NCBI RefSeq assembly: GCF_022869785.1
Contig: NZ_CP094997.1
Location: forward strand, 3,596,001-3,660,000
Direction of reading: 5' to 3'
Source: Dyadobacter chenwenxiniae
GTDB lineage: Bacteria; Bacteroidota; Bacteroidia; Cytophagales; Spirosomataceae
DNA length: 64,000 nucleotides
Shown here: piece after piece, positions 35,503-44,016 of the stretch
Layout of the letters: each line of letters opens with the position of its first letter
Position numbering within the stretch: the first letter of the stretch is position 1
Position numbers and translations under genes: made by a program
The notes under the pieces: generated by a model
The model's database searches: none
Seen by the model: only the letters and a program-made list of their open reading frames with translations
Told to the model about the DNA's origin: nothing

Positions 35503-36896
35503 TCAGGCATTTGAATACTCGTCCGACTGATCCGAATCGTTTTTAAAATAAGAATCAAAATCGTCGGTAACATCATCGTCCTCATTCACCGACAATGCTT
35601 CATTATCCGGCAGATCCGGTGTATGAAGCTCTTCCTGACCTGACGTTTCCGAAAACAACTGGTACTCCGGTGGGCCCACGGTCATCTCCTCCATCGGCGC
35701 GGTTTCCTGGAATTTGATCGTTCCGCTTTCCGAATCGTAAACATAACCTGTCTCGATCTGCCCGTCGTTATCGTGATCCAGACCAACAATCGGCCCGCGA
35801 TCGTCCGTTAAGTAAGTTATAGCATCAACTGTGTTATCGTTATTGCTGTCCAGGCTTACAACATAACTATCCCCATATTCTACAATAGAAACGGGCAATG
35901 ACTCAGACGAATGTACGCTTGTAGATTGATTAAAAGAAACCCATATCCGGCCCCACGGGTACGATTTCAAGCTGTGCGATCTCTGCCGCGCTCATTGAAA
36001 TCGGATCGATTACTGATGCATAAGTCCTACCGCTGGAAGCTTCATAATCATACCGCGTATCCAGCAGCCCGTCGCCATCCGTATCCATGAGCACCATAGG
36101 AGACTGGCCATTGATACGCGCCATCAGGATTTCCGCCTGCCCGTCTTCGTCCTTGTCGATCCCTGTCCAGGTCACCGCTCCCCGCTCTGCCACGATCACA
36201 TTCTGCTGCTCAGCAACTGGCTCAGCCACTTGCACTATATTTTCGACGTGCGGATCAATGATCGGTTGGGCGCCGTCAAGCCATAATGTTTTCTTGTCCT
36301 CCGCAACGGATTCCCACTCTTTGTCGGTAAATGTGCTGTAATAGGTGTCCCTCCATGCGAAAAGTCCGGCCGGGCCTACTTCCTTTCTGGCCGTATTAAA
36401 TGCATCGATAAAAGTCTGCTCGTCTTTCGGCGTTGTAGCAACTTCGGGGTGTTTCCGGAATGTCGATCAGGGCATGAAGGCCGTCTGGTTTAGAATGCTC
36501 GCGGGCTAGTTCATGTGGCCTGGAAGGGGGTCTTGGTGGTGGTGGCGTGTGATGTGCGGGCTCCGGATCTGCTGGTTTTACAACCGGCTCCGGCGAGTCA
36601 AGATTAAGTTTTGGCGCGTTCAGGTGTGCAATGGACGGAGCGGCTGGAGTAGCTGCGACTTCCTCGTCAGACAAACTCGTGATGACAATGGCTCCCAGGC
36701 CTATCGCCAATGCGCCGCCTGCTGCCAGGGTAATTTTCTCCTCTTTTGTCAATGGCCTGAGCACGGGTTTCTTCATGTTGAAAGCCGGCTTTTGAAAATT
36801 TAAGGACGGTCTGGGAATGGTGGTCGCAGGCGGAACAGGGTTAGCAGCCAGGTTTTTCGCCCAGATCTGGGTTTTTTCGAAATCTAGATTGTTCAT
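35503..36896 (-). pseudogene. Single-pass membrane protein with Ca-binding-like repeats, interrupted by two +1 shifts
   Basis: Three reading frames join into one protein of about 464 residues if a base is skipped at each of two sites. Frame 1 (36896 to about 36446) encodes an N-terminal Pro-rich part and a transmembrane helix (about 56-75, ITLAAGGALAIGLGAIVITSL), then a Pro-rich linker. At the C4 run 36446-36449 the frame shifts by +1; frame 2 continues EVATTPKDEQTFIDAFNTARKEVGPAGLFAWRDTYYSTF (a common Bacteroidota module, quoted in parts), then WTGIDKDEDGQAEI and MDTDGDGLLDTRYDYE. At the T4 run 35932-35935, directly before TAA, it shifts again; frame 3 adds SLDSNNDNTVDAI, GLDHDNDGQIETGYVY and an acidic tail to 35503. 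The D-x-D-x-D-G loops suggest calcium binding. It lies between two FHA genes. Confidence 0.7.
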
Positions 36897-36913
36897 AAGA
36901 TATCCATATGATA

Positions 36914-37648
36914 TTAAGGAATCAGGGGCTTTTTACATGCCCTGCAATTCTTTGTTTTTTCAAGTAACTCAAAAGGTTGCTGGATAAATGTGTGACAGTG
37001 CGGGCACACATAGTTGATTTTGTACCAGTCGTCGAGCCCCATATATTTCTTTTTTTCCTTACTCAATTTCTTTGAACTAATCAAAGCGCTTACCGCGAAC
37101 CCAAGCGAAATGACGCCACCTGCGTATCCGAATATTTTATAATCCGGCGGCAGCGCCTGTGCCAATGAACCTATTACAGCTCCCATTGGAAAACCCAAAC
37201 CCTGAATTCTGGAATTGATGGATTCCTGCGCCTGTATTTCTGCGATCCTGTTCCGCTTTTCCCGGAAGTCGTCGCTTACTTTTTTGAGGTTCCAGGCAAT
37301 CTCGCGTATTTCTTCCTCTTCTGCGGAAGGCTCTTCGGGCTCAGGGACTTTGGCTGTTTGCATCACAGGGACCACCGGCGGCAACGGCCGCGGGTCCAGT
37401 ATAAGCTCCCATGAAAGCAATGTTTGCCCCAGCTTAATCTGATTTGCAGGTGTAATTTCCTTTCTATACACGCGCATTCCATCCACAAAAGTGCCATTCG
37501 CTGATCCCAGGTCCTGAATTTCCCACGTATTCGTTACTGGCGTTATCAATGTGAGCGAAGCGTGTGTGCCGCTAACATCGTGCGTGTTGAGGACAATGGT
37601 GTTACCCGGTTTTCGGCCAATGGTAATGCGCTTTGCAGATGGATTCAT
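36914..37648 (-). CDS. FHA-domain membrane protein with C-terminal zinc ribbon
   Basis: A 244-residue protein from ATG 37648 (a TTG 9 bp upstream is also in frame). The FHA domain (about 1-95) has IGRKPGN, VSGTHASL and DLGSANGTFVDG. Then come a Glu-rich helix, two weak hydrophobic segments (about 165-185) that may cross the membrane, and a zinc ribbon (VCPHCHTF...NCRACKKPL). It is the first gene of the phospho-signalling operon and runs divergently from clpV, sharing the 144-bp gap that contains a T6SS operator. Confidence 0.9.
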   Translation of the reverse strand: MNPSAKRITIGRKPGNTIVLNTHDVSGTHASLTLITPVTNTWEIQDLGSANGTFVDGMRVYRKEITPANQIKLGQTLLSWELILDPRPLPPVVPVMQTAKVPEPEEPSAEEEEIREIAWNLKKVSDDFREKRNRIAEIQAQESINSRIQGLGFPMGAVIGSLAQALPPDYKIFGYAGGVISLGFAVSALISSKKLSKEKKKYMGLDDWYKINYVCPHCHTFIQQPFELLEKTKNCRACKKPLIP

Positions 37649-37706
37649 GAAGTTCAAAAGCCGGTTTCAAGACCAATGCAAGTAGCAAAAAGTGGTAATG
37701 CTAAAA

Positions 37707-37755
37707 AATACGTCAAATGACGTATTTCGCCCGCCCTTTATCTTTAATAACATTG
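37707..37755 (+). promoter_or_regulatory. T6SS operator and -7 element upstream of clpV
   Basis: Palindrome AATACGTCAAATGACGTATT at 37707-37726, the same sequence as at 15900, then 21 nt, then TAACATTG (37748-37755), one base off the TAnnTTTG element. The alternative TATCTTTA at 37739 has a 12-nt spacing. On the left side no good minus-strand -7 element is visible, so control of the divergent FHA operon is uncertain. Confidence 0.7.
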
Positions 37756-37791
37756 CATCGTTAATTCAATACACCTTCTAAGCGGGTTTTC

Positions 37792-40290
37792 ATGCTGACT
37801 TCAAATCTCTCCGACGAACTGATTCGCGCATTGCAGGTTGCCCAGGCAACTGCCAGAGAATACCGGCATGCAACATTCTCACCGTCGCATTTATTGATCG
37901 GCCTTTTGCACAATGATGTGGGCATAGGAAGCACACTGGTGGCGTGGGGAACGGACATTCAGTTTATCCGCGACTGGGCCGAATACAAGATTGAGAAATA
38001 TCCTAAATCGGCGCGTGCCATCGAAGAACCCGCCGGTGACGAAAAGGTTATGAAGACGATGGAAGTTGCGGATGTGATCCGGCTCAAACTGGGAGAACAG
38101 GAAGTTTCACCTTTTGCCGTCCTCATAGCACTGACCCGCCCCGAAGTTGCTTTTACTAAAAATGAATTAAAAGCTTTCCCGATAACCGAATCCGTTCTGC
38201 TGACCAAAACGCTGGAAGAGGTTCAGTCCATGGATTCCGGCAATAATGGAACAACGTTGCCAAACGGGTCCGCGCAGGCAGCCACCATTGCACCGCCCGC
38301 AAATCCACAAAACAAAGCAATAGCGAAATTTTGTATTGACAAGATTGCTATGGCAAAAGCAGGCAAACTGGATCCGATCGTTGGCCGGGAAAAAGAAACC
38401 CGGATGATGGTGGAGACATTGGGAAGAAGAACAAAACCCAATGTGATCATTGTAGGTGAACCAGGCGTGGGCAAAACAGCATTGGTGGAAGGATTAACCC
38501 ACTTGATTATCAACGGAAATGTGCCCGCACATTTGCTCAATTCTCAGCTTTTCCAGCTGGATATGGGCTCATTAATTGCCGGTGCGTCCTATAAAGGCGA
38601 GGTTGAGGACCGTTTGAAAAATATTATTGCAGAAATAAAACAATACGAAAGGGCCTTGCTCTTTATCGATGAGATCCACGTTTTAATGGACCCGCAGGGC
38701 GGTGTTCCGGGATTGGCAAATCTTCTTAAACCGGAACTCGCAAGAGGCGAACTGACGGTGATTGGTGCTACAACGCTGGACGAATATCGCAAATACATGG
38801 AGCGCGATGAGGCTTTCAGCAGACGTTTCGAAATTGTTAAAGTCGACGAGCCGGACGATGTGCGTGCGCGTAGAATGATCGAAAAGGTTGTGCCCCAATT
38901 TGAACTACATCATGGCTTAAATCTGGATACAGATGCTGTCAAAGAAGCAGTGATGTTATCAAGGCGATACATTAAAGACCGTCGCCTACCCGACGCAGCA
39001 TTGGATTTGATAGACCGCACCATGGCCGCACGCAAACTGATGGCCGAAACAACGCCGGGGGAAATTGAATATCTTAACGAGGAATTTAGGAGGTTAAAAG
39101 ATGAATACAGAGAAGCCGAACCAGCATTATTTCTGGAAGAACTGCGGTGGTTTGAGCAACAATTGCATGATCGGCTAAGCCCTGTTTTGTTGGGACAAAT
39201 TGAGGAACTCAATGACATTAAGAACATTGAAGACCCGCAGACGGCCATTGAATTACTAACATTACTCCTCGAAAAAGTAGCATTTCAGGGACAGCAACAC
39301 AAAGAATTGGTTGACAAAACGGATATTGCCGCCGTAGTGGCTTACAAAACGGGGATCCCGCTGGGTAAGATCCAGGTGAACGAGCAAGAGAAGCTAATGC
39401 AGCTGGAAGACCATTTGAGGAAACGGGTTGTGGGCCAAGATACTGCTATCGAGATCATATCCAATGCGATCAGGCAGAGCCGTTCCGGTGTAGGCGAGAC
39501 GGGCAAGCCAGCTTCATTCTTTTTGCTGGGACCGACAGGAACAGGAAAGACAGAGCTGGCAAAAGCGGTTTCCGAATTGCTTTTTAATGATGAAAAAGCA
39601 TTGATCCGTTTTGATATGTCCGAGTATGCGGAGGAACATACGGTTTCACTATTAAAAGGTTCGCCTCCGGGCTATGTTGGTTATGAAGAAGGTGGTTTGC
39701 TCGTTACCCGGATCCGTCAGCAGCCTTTTGCAGTTCTCCTTTTTGACGAAGTGGAAAAAGCACACCCAAAAGTGTACGACATTTTTCTCCAAATCCTGGA
39801 CGAAGGACGGTTACACGATACATTGGACCGAGAGGGCGATTTTACGAATGCGATCCTGCTGTTCACTTCAAACATTGGTTCTCAGTTTATAGTTAAAGAG
39901 TTCAATGAAGGACGTGTGCCTTCGCAGACTGACTTGATACAGAATATGGAAGGCTACTTCCGCCCCGAATTCCTTGGTCGGCTTACAGGCCTGACGCCCT
40001 TCCGGCCGATCACGGAAGACACCATTCGCAAGATTTTCAATTTCCAATTGCGGCCATTGCGCAAAAGCCTCGATAAGCTGGGCATCATATTAAGCATCAC
40101 CGAAGAAGCAGAAAAAGCATTAGCACTGGAAGGTTACAACCCGCAGTTCGGGGCGCGGCCGGTCAGGGCCGTCATCAGCAACCGATTACGACAGCCGCTT
40201 TCGCAGATGATCATCTCAGGAGAAATTGGAAAAGGAAGCAATGTGAAGCTAAGCTTTGGAGAAGATAACGCCTACGTTTGGGAGCATTAG
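37792..40290 (+). CDS. tssH: T6SS sheath-recycling AAA+ ATPase ClpV (TssH)
   Basis: An 832-residue Clp/Hsp100 ATPase. The N-terminal Clp-N domain (about 5-145) is followed by AAA1 with Walker A GEPGVGKT (222-229) and Walker B LLFIDEIH, then a short middle region and AAA2 with GPTGTGKT (near 580) and VLLFDEVEKAHP. ClpV unfolds contracted TssB/TssC sheath for reuse. It is the first gene of the structural operon, 77 bp upstream of tssB, and follows a T6SS operator. General ClpB is excluded by the context and the shorter middle domain. Confidence 0.93.
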   Translation: MLTSNLSDELIRALQVAQATAREYRHATFSPSHLLIGLLHNDVGIGSTLVAWGTDIQFIRDWAEYKIEKYPKSARAIEEPAGDEKVMKTMEVADVIRLKLGEQEVSPFAVLIALTRPEVAFTKNELKAFPITESVLLTKTLEEVQSMDSGNNGTTLPNGSAQAATIAPPANPQNKAIAKFCIDKIAMAKAGKLDPIVGREKETRMMVETLGRRTKPNVIIVGEPGVGKTALVEGLTHLIINGNVPAHLLNSQLFQLDMGSLIAGASYKGEVEDRLKNIIAEIKQYERALLFIDEIHVLMDPQGGVPGLANLLKPELARGELTVIGATTLDEYRKYMERDEAFSRRFEIVKVDEPDDVRARRMIEKVVPQFELHHGLNLDTDAVKEAVMLSRRYIKDRRLPDAALDLIDRTMAARKLMAETTPGEIEYLNEEFRRLKDEYREAEPALFLEELRWFEQQLHDRLSPVLLGQIEELNDIKNIEDPQTAIELLTLLLEKVAFQGQQHKELVDKTDIAAVVAYKTGIPLGKIQVNEQEKLMQLEDHLRKRVVGQDTAIEIISNAIRQSRSGVGETGKPASFFLLGPTGTGKTELAKAVSELLFNDEKALIRFDMSEYAEEHTVSLLKGSPPGYVGYEEGGLLVTRIRQQPFAVLLFDEVEKAHPKVYDIFLQILDEGRLHDTLDREGDFTNAILLFTSNIGSQFIVKEFNEGRVPSQTDLIQNMEGYFRPEFLGRLTGLTPFRPITEDTIRKIFNFQLRPLRKSLDKLGIILSITEEAEKALALEGYNPQFGARPVRAVISNRLRQPLSQMIISGEIGKGSNVKLSFGEDNAYVWEH

Positions 40291-40366
40291 TTTGTTTACG
40301 TATACAGGAAAACGTCATTCCGTTTGACTAAAATTTTTACCCATAAAATTTAAAATACAAAAGCTT

Positions 40367-40825
40367 ATGGCTGGCCAATTTGACTTCATTCGCCCCGGCG
40401 GAAATGTGGATCCCGACGCTAACAAAGGTTATGAAAAGATAGAAGCACTGCCTCCTTCCAGGACATTGTATGTCTCGGCCTTCAACAGCAACCCAGAAAA
40501 GGAAAAGGTTACCGGACTGGAAACTATGGAAGCCGTTTTCGAACATTTCAAGCCCGAAGTCGAGGCAGAATTCGAGGATGAGAATGGTGCGCCTGTTTTT
40601 GAAACCATTTCTTTTACCAAAATGAAAGATTTCTCTCCCGAGGGAATGTTGGAACAAAGCCCGTTTTTGAAAGAACTTTCGGGGAAAGAATATAATTACG
40701 ACCGTTTTTATAAAAACCTCAAAAACAACCGCCAATTACAAAAAGCATTAAGCGACCCCGCCACGCGCGCAACGTATCTGAGCGCATTGCAAACGCTGAT
40801 CGGCGAGTTAAAGGAAAGCTTGTAA
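40367..40825 (+). CDS. tssB: T6SS sheath small subunit TssB (VipA)
   Basis: A 152-residue protein. The sequence (RTLYVSAFNSNPEKEKVTGLETMEAVFEHFKPEVEAEF...FTKMKDFSPEGMLEQSPFLKEL) matches the TssB family as seen in Bacteroidota, including the helical C-terminus (ATYLSALQTLIGELKESL). TssB pairs with TssC to build the contractile sheath. It is followed after 45 bp by tssC. Confidence 0.93.
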   Translation: MAGQFDFIRPGGNVDPDANKGYEKIEALPPSRTLYVSAFNSNPEKEKVTGLETMEAVFEHFKPEVEAEFEDENGAPVFETISFTKMKDFSPEGMLEQSPFLKELSGKEYNYDRFYKNLKNNRQLQKALSDPATRATYLSALQTLIGELKESL

Positions 40826-40870
40826 TCCCTGTTATCTATTTCAAAACATTTTTTAACCAGTCATACAGAC

Positions 40871-42247
40871 ATGGCAAAACAACAGGAAGAAACCCAGCCA
40901 TTAGGATCAGAAGCTGCGTTTAAGGAGCCGTCGGCAGCACAAACTGCCTCGCAGCAGCTTTCACTGAATGATAGCCTGGAATTATTGAAATCGTTGGGCG
41001 GATTCAAATTTATCGAAACGACCGTAGAAGGAGTGCGCGATCTTAATCCCCAGAAAGCAGGGGCGAAAGCCAATTATCTTTCGGATGAAGACACCGAGCA
41101 GGAGCGTAAAGATTTACTGCAGCGCCTCGAACTGTGGGCTGAGCTCATCAGCGAAAGTGCCTCCGTGGATGAAATGCAGTCCAAAGCCCGAGCTGGACAG
41201 GAACTGAATGAGGCTTTACTTAAAAAAAACCAATCCTCTATTCTCGAAGCCTCCCGCGACCTGGAAGTTTCGTATCAGGGACTTTCGACATTCATGCTCA
41301 ATACGGAGCAACGTTCTATTCCAAAGCTGACATTGGTGAATGCTTCCATGGATCAGGTAGCGGACATTAAGGATGGCGAAGTGTTACAAACCATTGATGA
41401 AGAGCTGCATAACAACTATCAGGTTTACGATCTGAGCGACAATTATTCGTTGATGGTGATCCCGGGTTATATGGGCAAAAATACGGTCATCGATTCATTT
41501 GCGCGGGTGGCCAGCAAGCATAAGGTCATGATGATCACCGATTACGAGGATTTTGTGGACGTTAAGGATGCGATTTCCTCATTCGAAAAAAATAAACTGG
41601 CCGACGCAAGCAATCACAAAGCCAACTTGTTAATGGCCTGCAACTGGCTTGTCGGAAGAAAAGCTTACAATGATCTGGGTGAAGAGGAAGCATTGCACAT
41701 TCCGCCTTCCACGGCGCTGGCTGGCAGAATGCACTCGGTATTAATGTCGCAACCGGTGGCCGGAGCAACTTACGGCATGCTGATGGGCGCAGAAGGAACG
41801 CGTTTTAACATTGACCGGAACCAGGCCGGGGATATGAACCGCATGGGGCTGATCCCGATGCTGTCGGCTTACGGAAAAGTGCAGGCATTTTCGGACAGGA
41901 CCATGTTCAATGGCGACAATGTTGGATTACAAACTTATTCCGTTGTCCGCGTTTTTGACTGGATCAATAAAGTGCTGGTCGACTTCCTGGACCGTTATGC
42001 ATTTCAAAACTGGACTTACGACACAGATGATAATTTGCGGAAACAGATCTCCAAGTTCCTGAACAGCATCACCGGATCCAAGAAGCTGATCAAAGATTAC
42101 ACGGTAAAGGACATTCGCCGTGACCCGAACGATATCAAAAACATTATCCTGGATATTTCAATCACCCCGCATTTCTCAGCCAGAAGTTTCTTGGTAAGCT
42201 TGTCAGGGATGGACGGCGGAGATGCATGGAACACAGAAATTAAATAA
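40871..42247 (+). CDS. tssC: T6SS sheath large subunit TssC (VipB)
   Basis: A 458-residue protein of the TssC family: the N-terminal helical part (to about 130) interacts with TssB, and the conserved core includes YSLMVIPGYMGKN, LLMACNWLVGRKAYND, IPPSTALAGRMHSVLMSQPVAGATYGML (in parts) and the C-terminal handshake strand DPNDIKNIILDISITPHFSARSFLVSLSG (in parts). It forms the contractile sheath with TssB. Confidence 0.95.
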   Translation: MAKQQEETQPLGSEAAFKEPSAAQTASQQLSLNDSLELLKSLGGFKFIETTVEGVRDLNPQKAGAKANYLSDEDTEQERKDLLQRLELWAELISESASVDEMQSKARAGQELNEALLKKNQSSILEASRDLEVSYQGLSTFMLNTEQRSIPKLTLVNASMDQVADIKDGEVLQTIDEELHNNYQVYDLSDNYSLMVIPGYMGKNTVIDSFARVASKHKVMMITDYEDFVDVKDAISSFEKNKLADASNHKANLLMACNWLVGRKAYNDLGEEEALHIPPSTALAGRMHSVLMSQPVAGATYGMLMGAEGTRFNIDRNQAGDMNRMGLIPMLSAYGKVQAFSDRTMFNGDNVGLQTYSVVRVFDWINKVLVDFLDRYAFQNWTYDTDDNLRKQISKFLNSITGSKKLIKDYTVKDIRRDPNDIKNIILDISITPHFSARSFLVSLSGMDGGDAWNTEIK

Positions 42248-42282
42248 TCTTAATCATTTTCAAATCTCTAACTATCACGATC

Positions 42283-42675
42283 ATGCCGTTTGATGCTAAA
42301 ATTAATTTCGAAGGCTCACCAGAAAGACGGGTTCTTCATGCCTCTTATTCCGTATCTCAGAGCGCCGACTATGTAACTGGTAAAACTACCTCAGAAGTGT
42401 ATGCTGGAAATGTAACATTGGAGGTCGAATCTGTTAATAAATCCAAATTCTGGGAATACGCCATTCACCCAACCAAACGGTTTAAAGGGGAGATCATCTT
42501 TAAAGCAGATGATGATGAGGAAAAAACTTTTAAAACTGTTGCATTTGAAGATGCTGCTGTTGTCGGATATAGCGAATCTCTCGATGCTCGATCAACTGGT
42601 ACAACGACGGAAAATGTAACTCTTTCGGTAAAGAAACTGACAATCGACGAAGTGGCTTTTGAGAAAAAGTGGTAG
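42283..42675 (+). CDS. tssD: T6SS tube protein Hcp (TssD)
   Basis: A 130-residue protein that fits the Bacteroidota Hcp family (DUF-type TssD: MPFDAKINFEGSPERRVLHASYSVSQSADYVTGKTTSEVYAG, quoted in parts). It is predicted all-beta, forming hexameric rings that stack into the inner tube. It lies 35 bp after tssC. A strong hairpin follows (42689-42747). Confidence 0.93.
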   Translation: MPFDAKINFEGSPERRVLHASYSVSQSADYVTGKTTSEVYAGNVTLEVESVNKSKFWEYAIHPTKRFKGEIIFKADDDEEKTFKTVAFEDAAVVGYSESLDARSTGTTTENVTLSVKKLTIDEVAFEKKW

Positions 42676-42688
42676 TCACAAAAGATAT

Positions 42689-42747
42689 AACATTTCAAAT
42701 TACGAATTGCTCGTTTTCGCAGCTGGTGTGTTCGTAATTTGAATGTT
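42689..42747. terminator. Long hairpin between hcp and the cargo genes
   Basis: AACATTTCAAATTACGAA (42689-42706) pairs with TTCGTAATTTGAATGTT (42731-42747): 17 paired bases with one bulged T and a 24-nt loop. No T-tract follows. It may attenuate read-through into the cargo genes or stabilise the 3' end of a highly expressed hcp message. Confidence 0.55.
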
Positions 42748-42773
42748 AGTATATACTAATTTATTTGGAACTT

Positions 42774-43346
42774 ATGAATAGAAAATCTGGGAAACATTGG
42801 AAGCAATGGGCAGATCTAAATGCTCCGAATAGCAAGGGATTAATGGCATTGGATCCCCACTTCAGGATACAAGTAAAGGATTTTGTTGAAGCACTTGTTG
42901 CGGCTGGTGCTGTTGTTTCAGTCCAGGCAACGAGGCGATCCGCAAGACGAGCTTATCTATTCCATTGGAGTTGGTTAATTGCACTTGGGAAATGCAGCCC
43001 ATCAGCGGCAACCTCAATGGAAGGTGTTGACATTAGTTGGGATCATGGAAATAAAATGCAGAGTATTGCCGGTGCCGAAGAAATGGTTCGCGCGTTTGGC
43101 CTTGCTATACCGCCTCGAAGTAATGTGGCACCTGCTTTACGCAGTAATCACATTTTAGGAAAAGCAGTCGACCTCGATATCAACTGGGTTGGAAAAATTC
43201 ATGTCCAAAAGAAAGACGGAACCAAAATCGAGCTTACTTATCAGGATAATCCTAATACAAATAAGAAGTTAATCGAAGTTGGTAAATCTTATGGATTAAT
43301 AAAGCACCTTAACGATGCTCCACACTGGTCCGTCAATGGGCGATAG
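42774..43346 (+). CDS. M15-type peptidoglycan peptidase, probable T6SS effector
   Basis: A 190-residue protein from ATG 42774 (a TTG 9 bp upstream is in frame). H126 and D133 in SNHILGKAVDLDI and H184 in APHWS form the zinc-ligand pattern of M15/VanY-like D,D- or L,D-endopeptidases (H-x6-D...H-W). There is no signal peptide, as expected for T6SS cargo. It lies directly after hcp and ahead of a lipoprotein that is the likely immunity protein (14 bp gap). Its probable action is cleavage of peptide crosslinks in a rival cell wall. Its short size would fit loading inside the Hcp tube. Confidence 0.85.
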   Translation: MNRKSGKHWKQWADLNAPNSKGLMALDPHFRIQVKDFVEALVAAGAVVSVQATRRSARRAYLFHWSWLIALGKCSPSAATSMEGVDISWDHGNKMQSIAGAEEMVRAFGLAIPPRSNVAPALRSNHILGKAVDLDINWVGKIHVQKKDGTKIELTYQDNPNTNKKLIEVGKSYGLIKHLNDAPHWSVNGR

Positions 43347-43360
43347 TCATAAATATTAAA

Positions 43361-43954
43361 ATGAAATATACAGCCTTCATTTTCTTGGTCAGTTTAGCGA
43401 TCAGCTGCAACAAGATCAAAGAAACTAATACAGATCTTACAGAAGTATCTGACAGTTTGATGGGTCGTCCGAAACCTTCAAATTTATTTGATAAATACCC
43501 ATTGGTAACTTTATTACGAATGCCATCCACTGAATTAGGATGCATATTTGAGAAGGAGCTTGGCTATCATCATAATTTATATAATTGCAGCAATAAAAGC
43601 TACATAAATAAAGGAGATCCTTGCAACCAAACAACTCAATACTATGAAGGATTCCAGATCGGGGATGAAACAACTGCTAAAATTGACTCATCATTTCAAC
43701 ATATTGATTTAAAATTTGAACACGGAAATCTTCGTCAAATAAATATTTTACTCAGAGATAGCTTATTAATAAATGATGCCAGAAAGAAATTTCTGCTGCC
43801 AATTGACAGGGTAAACTTTCCAGAAAACATAACAGAGATTAGTTTCGGTGAAAATACATATTATAAGAATAAGCCGACCGACTCCAACTACACTAAGTGG
43901 ATATCTTTAACAGGTTTCGATCACATGGGTGCAGCGGAATATGGCTGTCAATAG
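43361..43954 (+). CDS. Lipoprotein, probable immunity protein for the M15 effector
   Basis: A 197-residue lipoprotein (MKYTAFIFLVSLAISC). The periplasmic part has four further cysteines and no known domain. It begins 14 bp after the M15 effector gene, and a periplasmic location is where an immunity protein against a wall hydrolase must act. The gene is AT-rich compared with tss genes, as is usual for exchangeable cargo. Confidence 0.75.
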   Translation: MKYTAFIFLVSLAISCNKIKETNTDLTEVSDSLMGRPKPSNLFDKYPLVTLLRMPSTELGCIFEKELGYHHNLYNCSNKSYINKGDPCNQTTQYYEGFQIGDETTAKIDSSFQHIDLKFEHGNLRQINILLRDSLLINDARKKFLLPIDRVNFPENITEISFGENTYYKNKPTDSNYTKWISLTGFDHMGAAEYGCQ

Positions 43955-44016
43955 ATAACCGTTCTGTTTTCTGGTCCTCTTTGCCGTATATTCAATAACT
44001 CTTACTTAGCGAAAAT

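Noticed and set aside
37657..37706. Leftward promoter from the 37707 operator to the FHA operon
   Set aside because: At the expected position the minus strand reads CTACTTGC, a poor match to TAnnTTTG. The operator may still act on it, but the sequence does not show it.
37792..40290. Chaperone ClpB instead of ClpV
   Set aside because: The middle domain is short and the gene leads a tss operon; ClpB would be about 870 residues with a long coiled-coil domain.
40300..40340. Possible degenerate T6SS operator upstream of tssB (AACGTCATTCCGTTTGAC)
   Set aside because: The arms resemble ACGTCA/TTTGAC but the spacing differs by several bases, and no -7 element fits the 21-nt rule. tssB is probably read from the clpV promoter.
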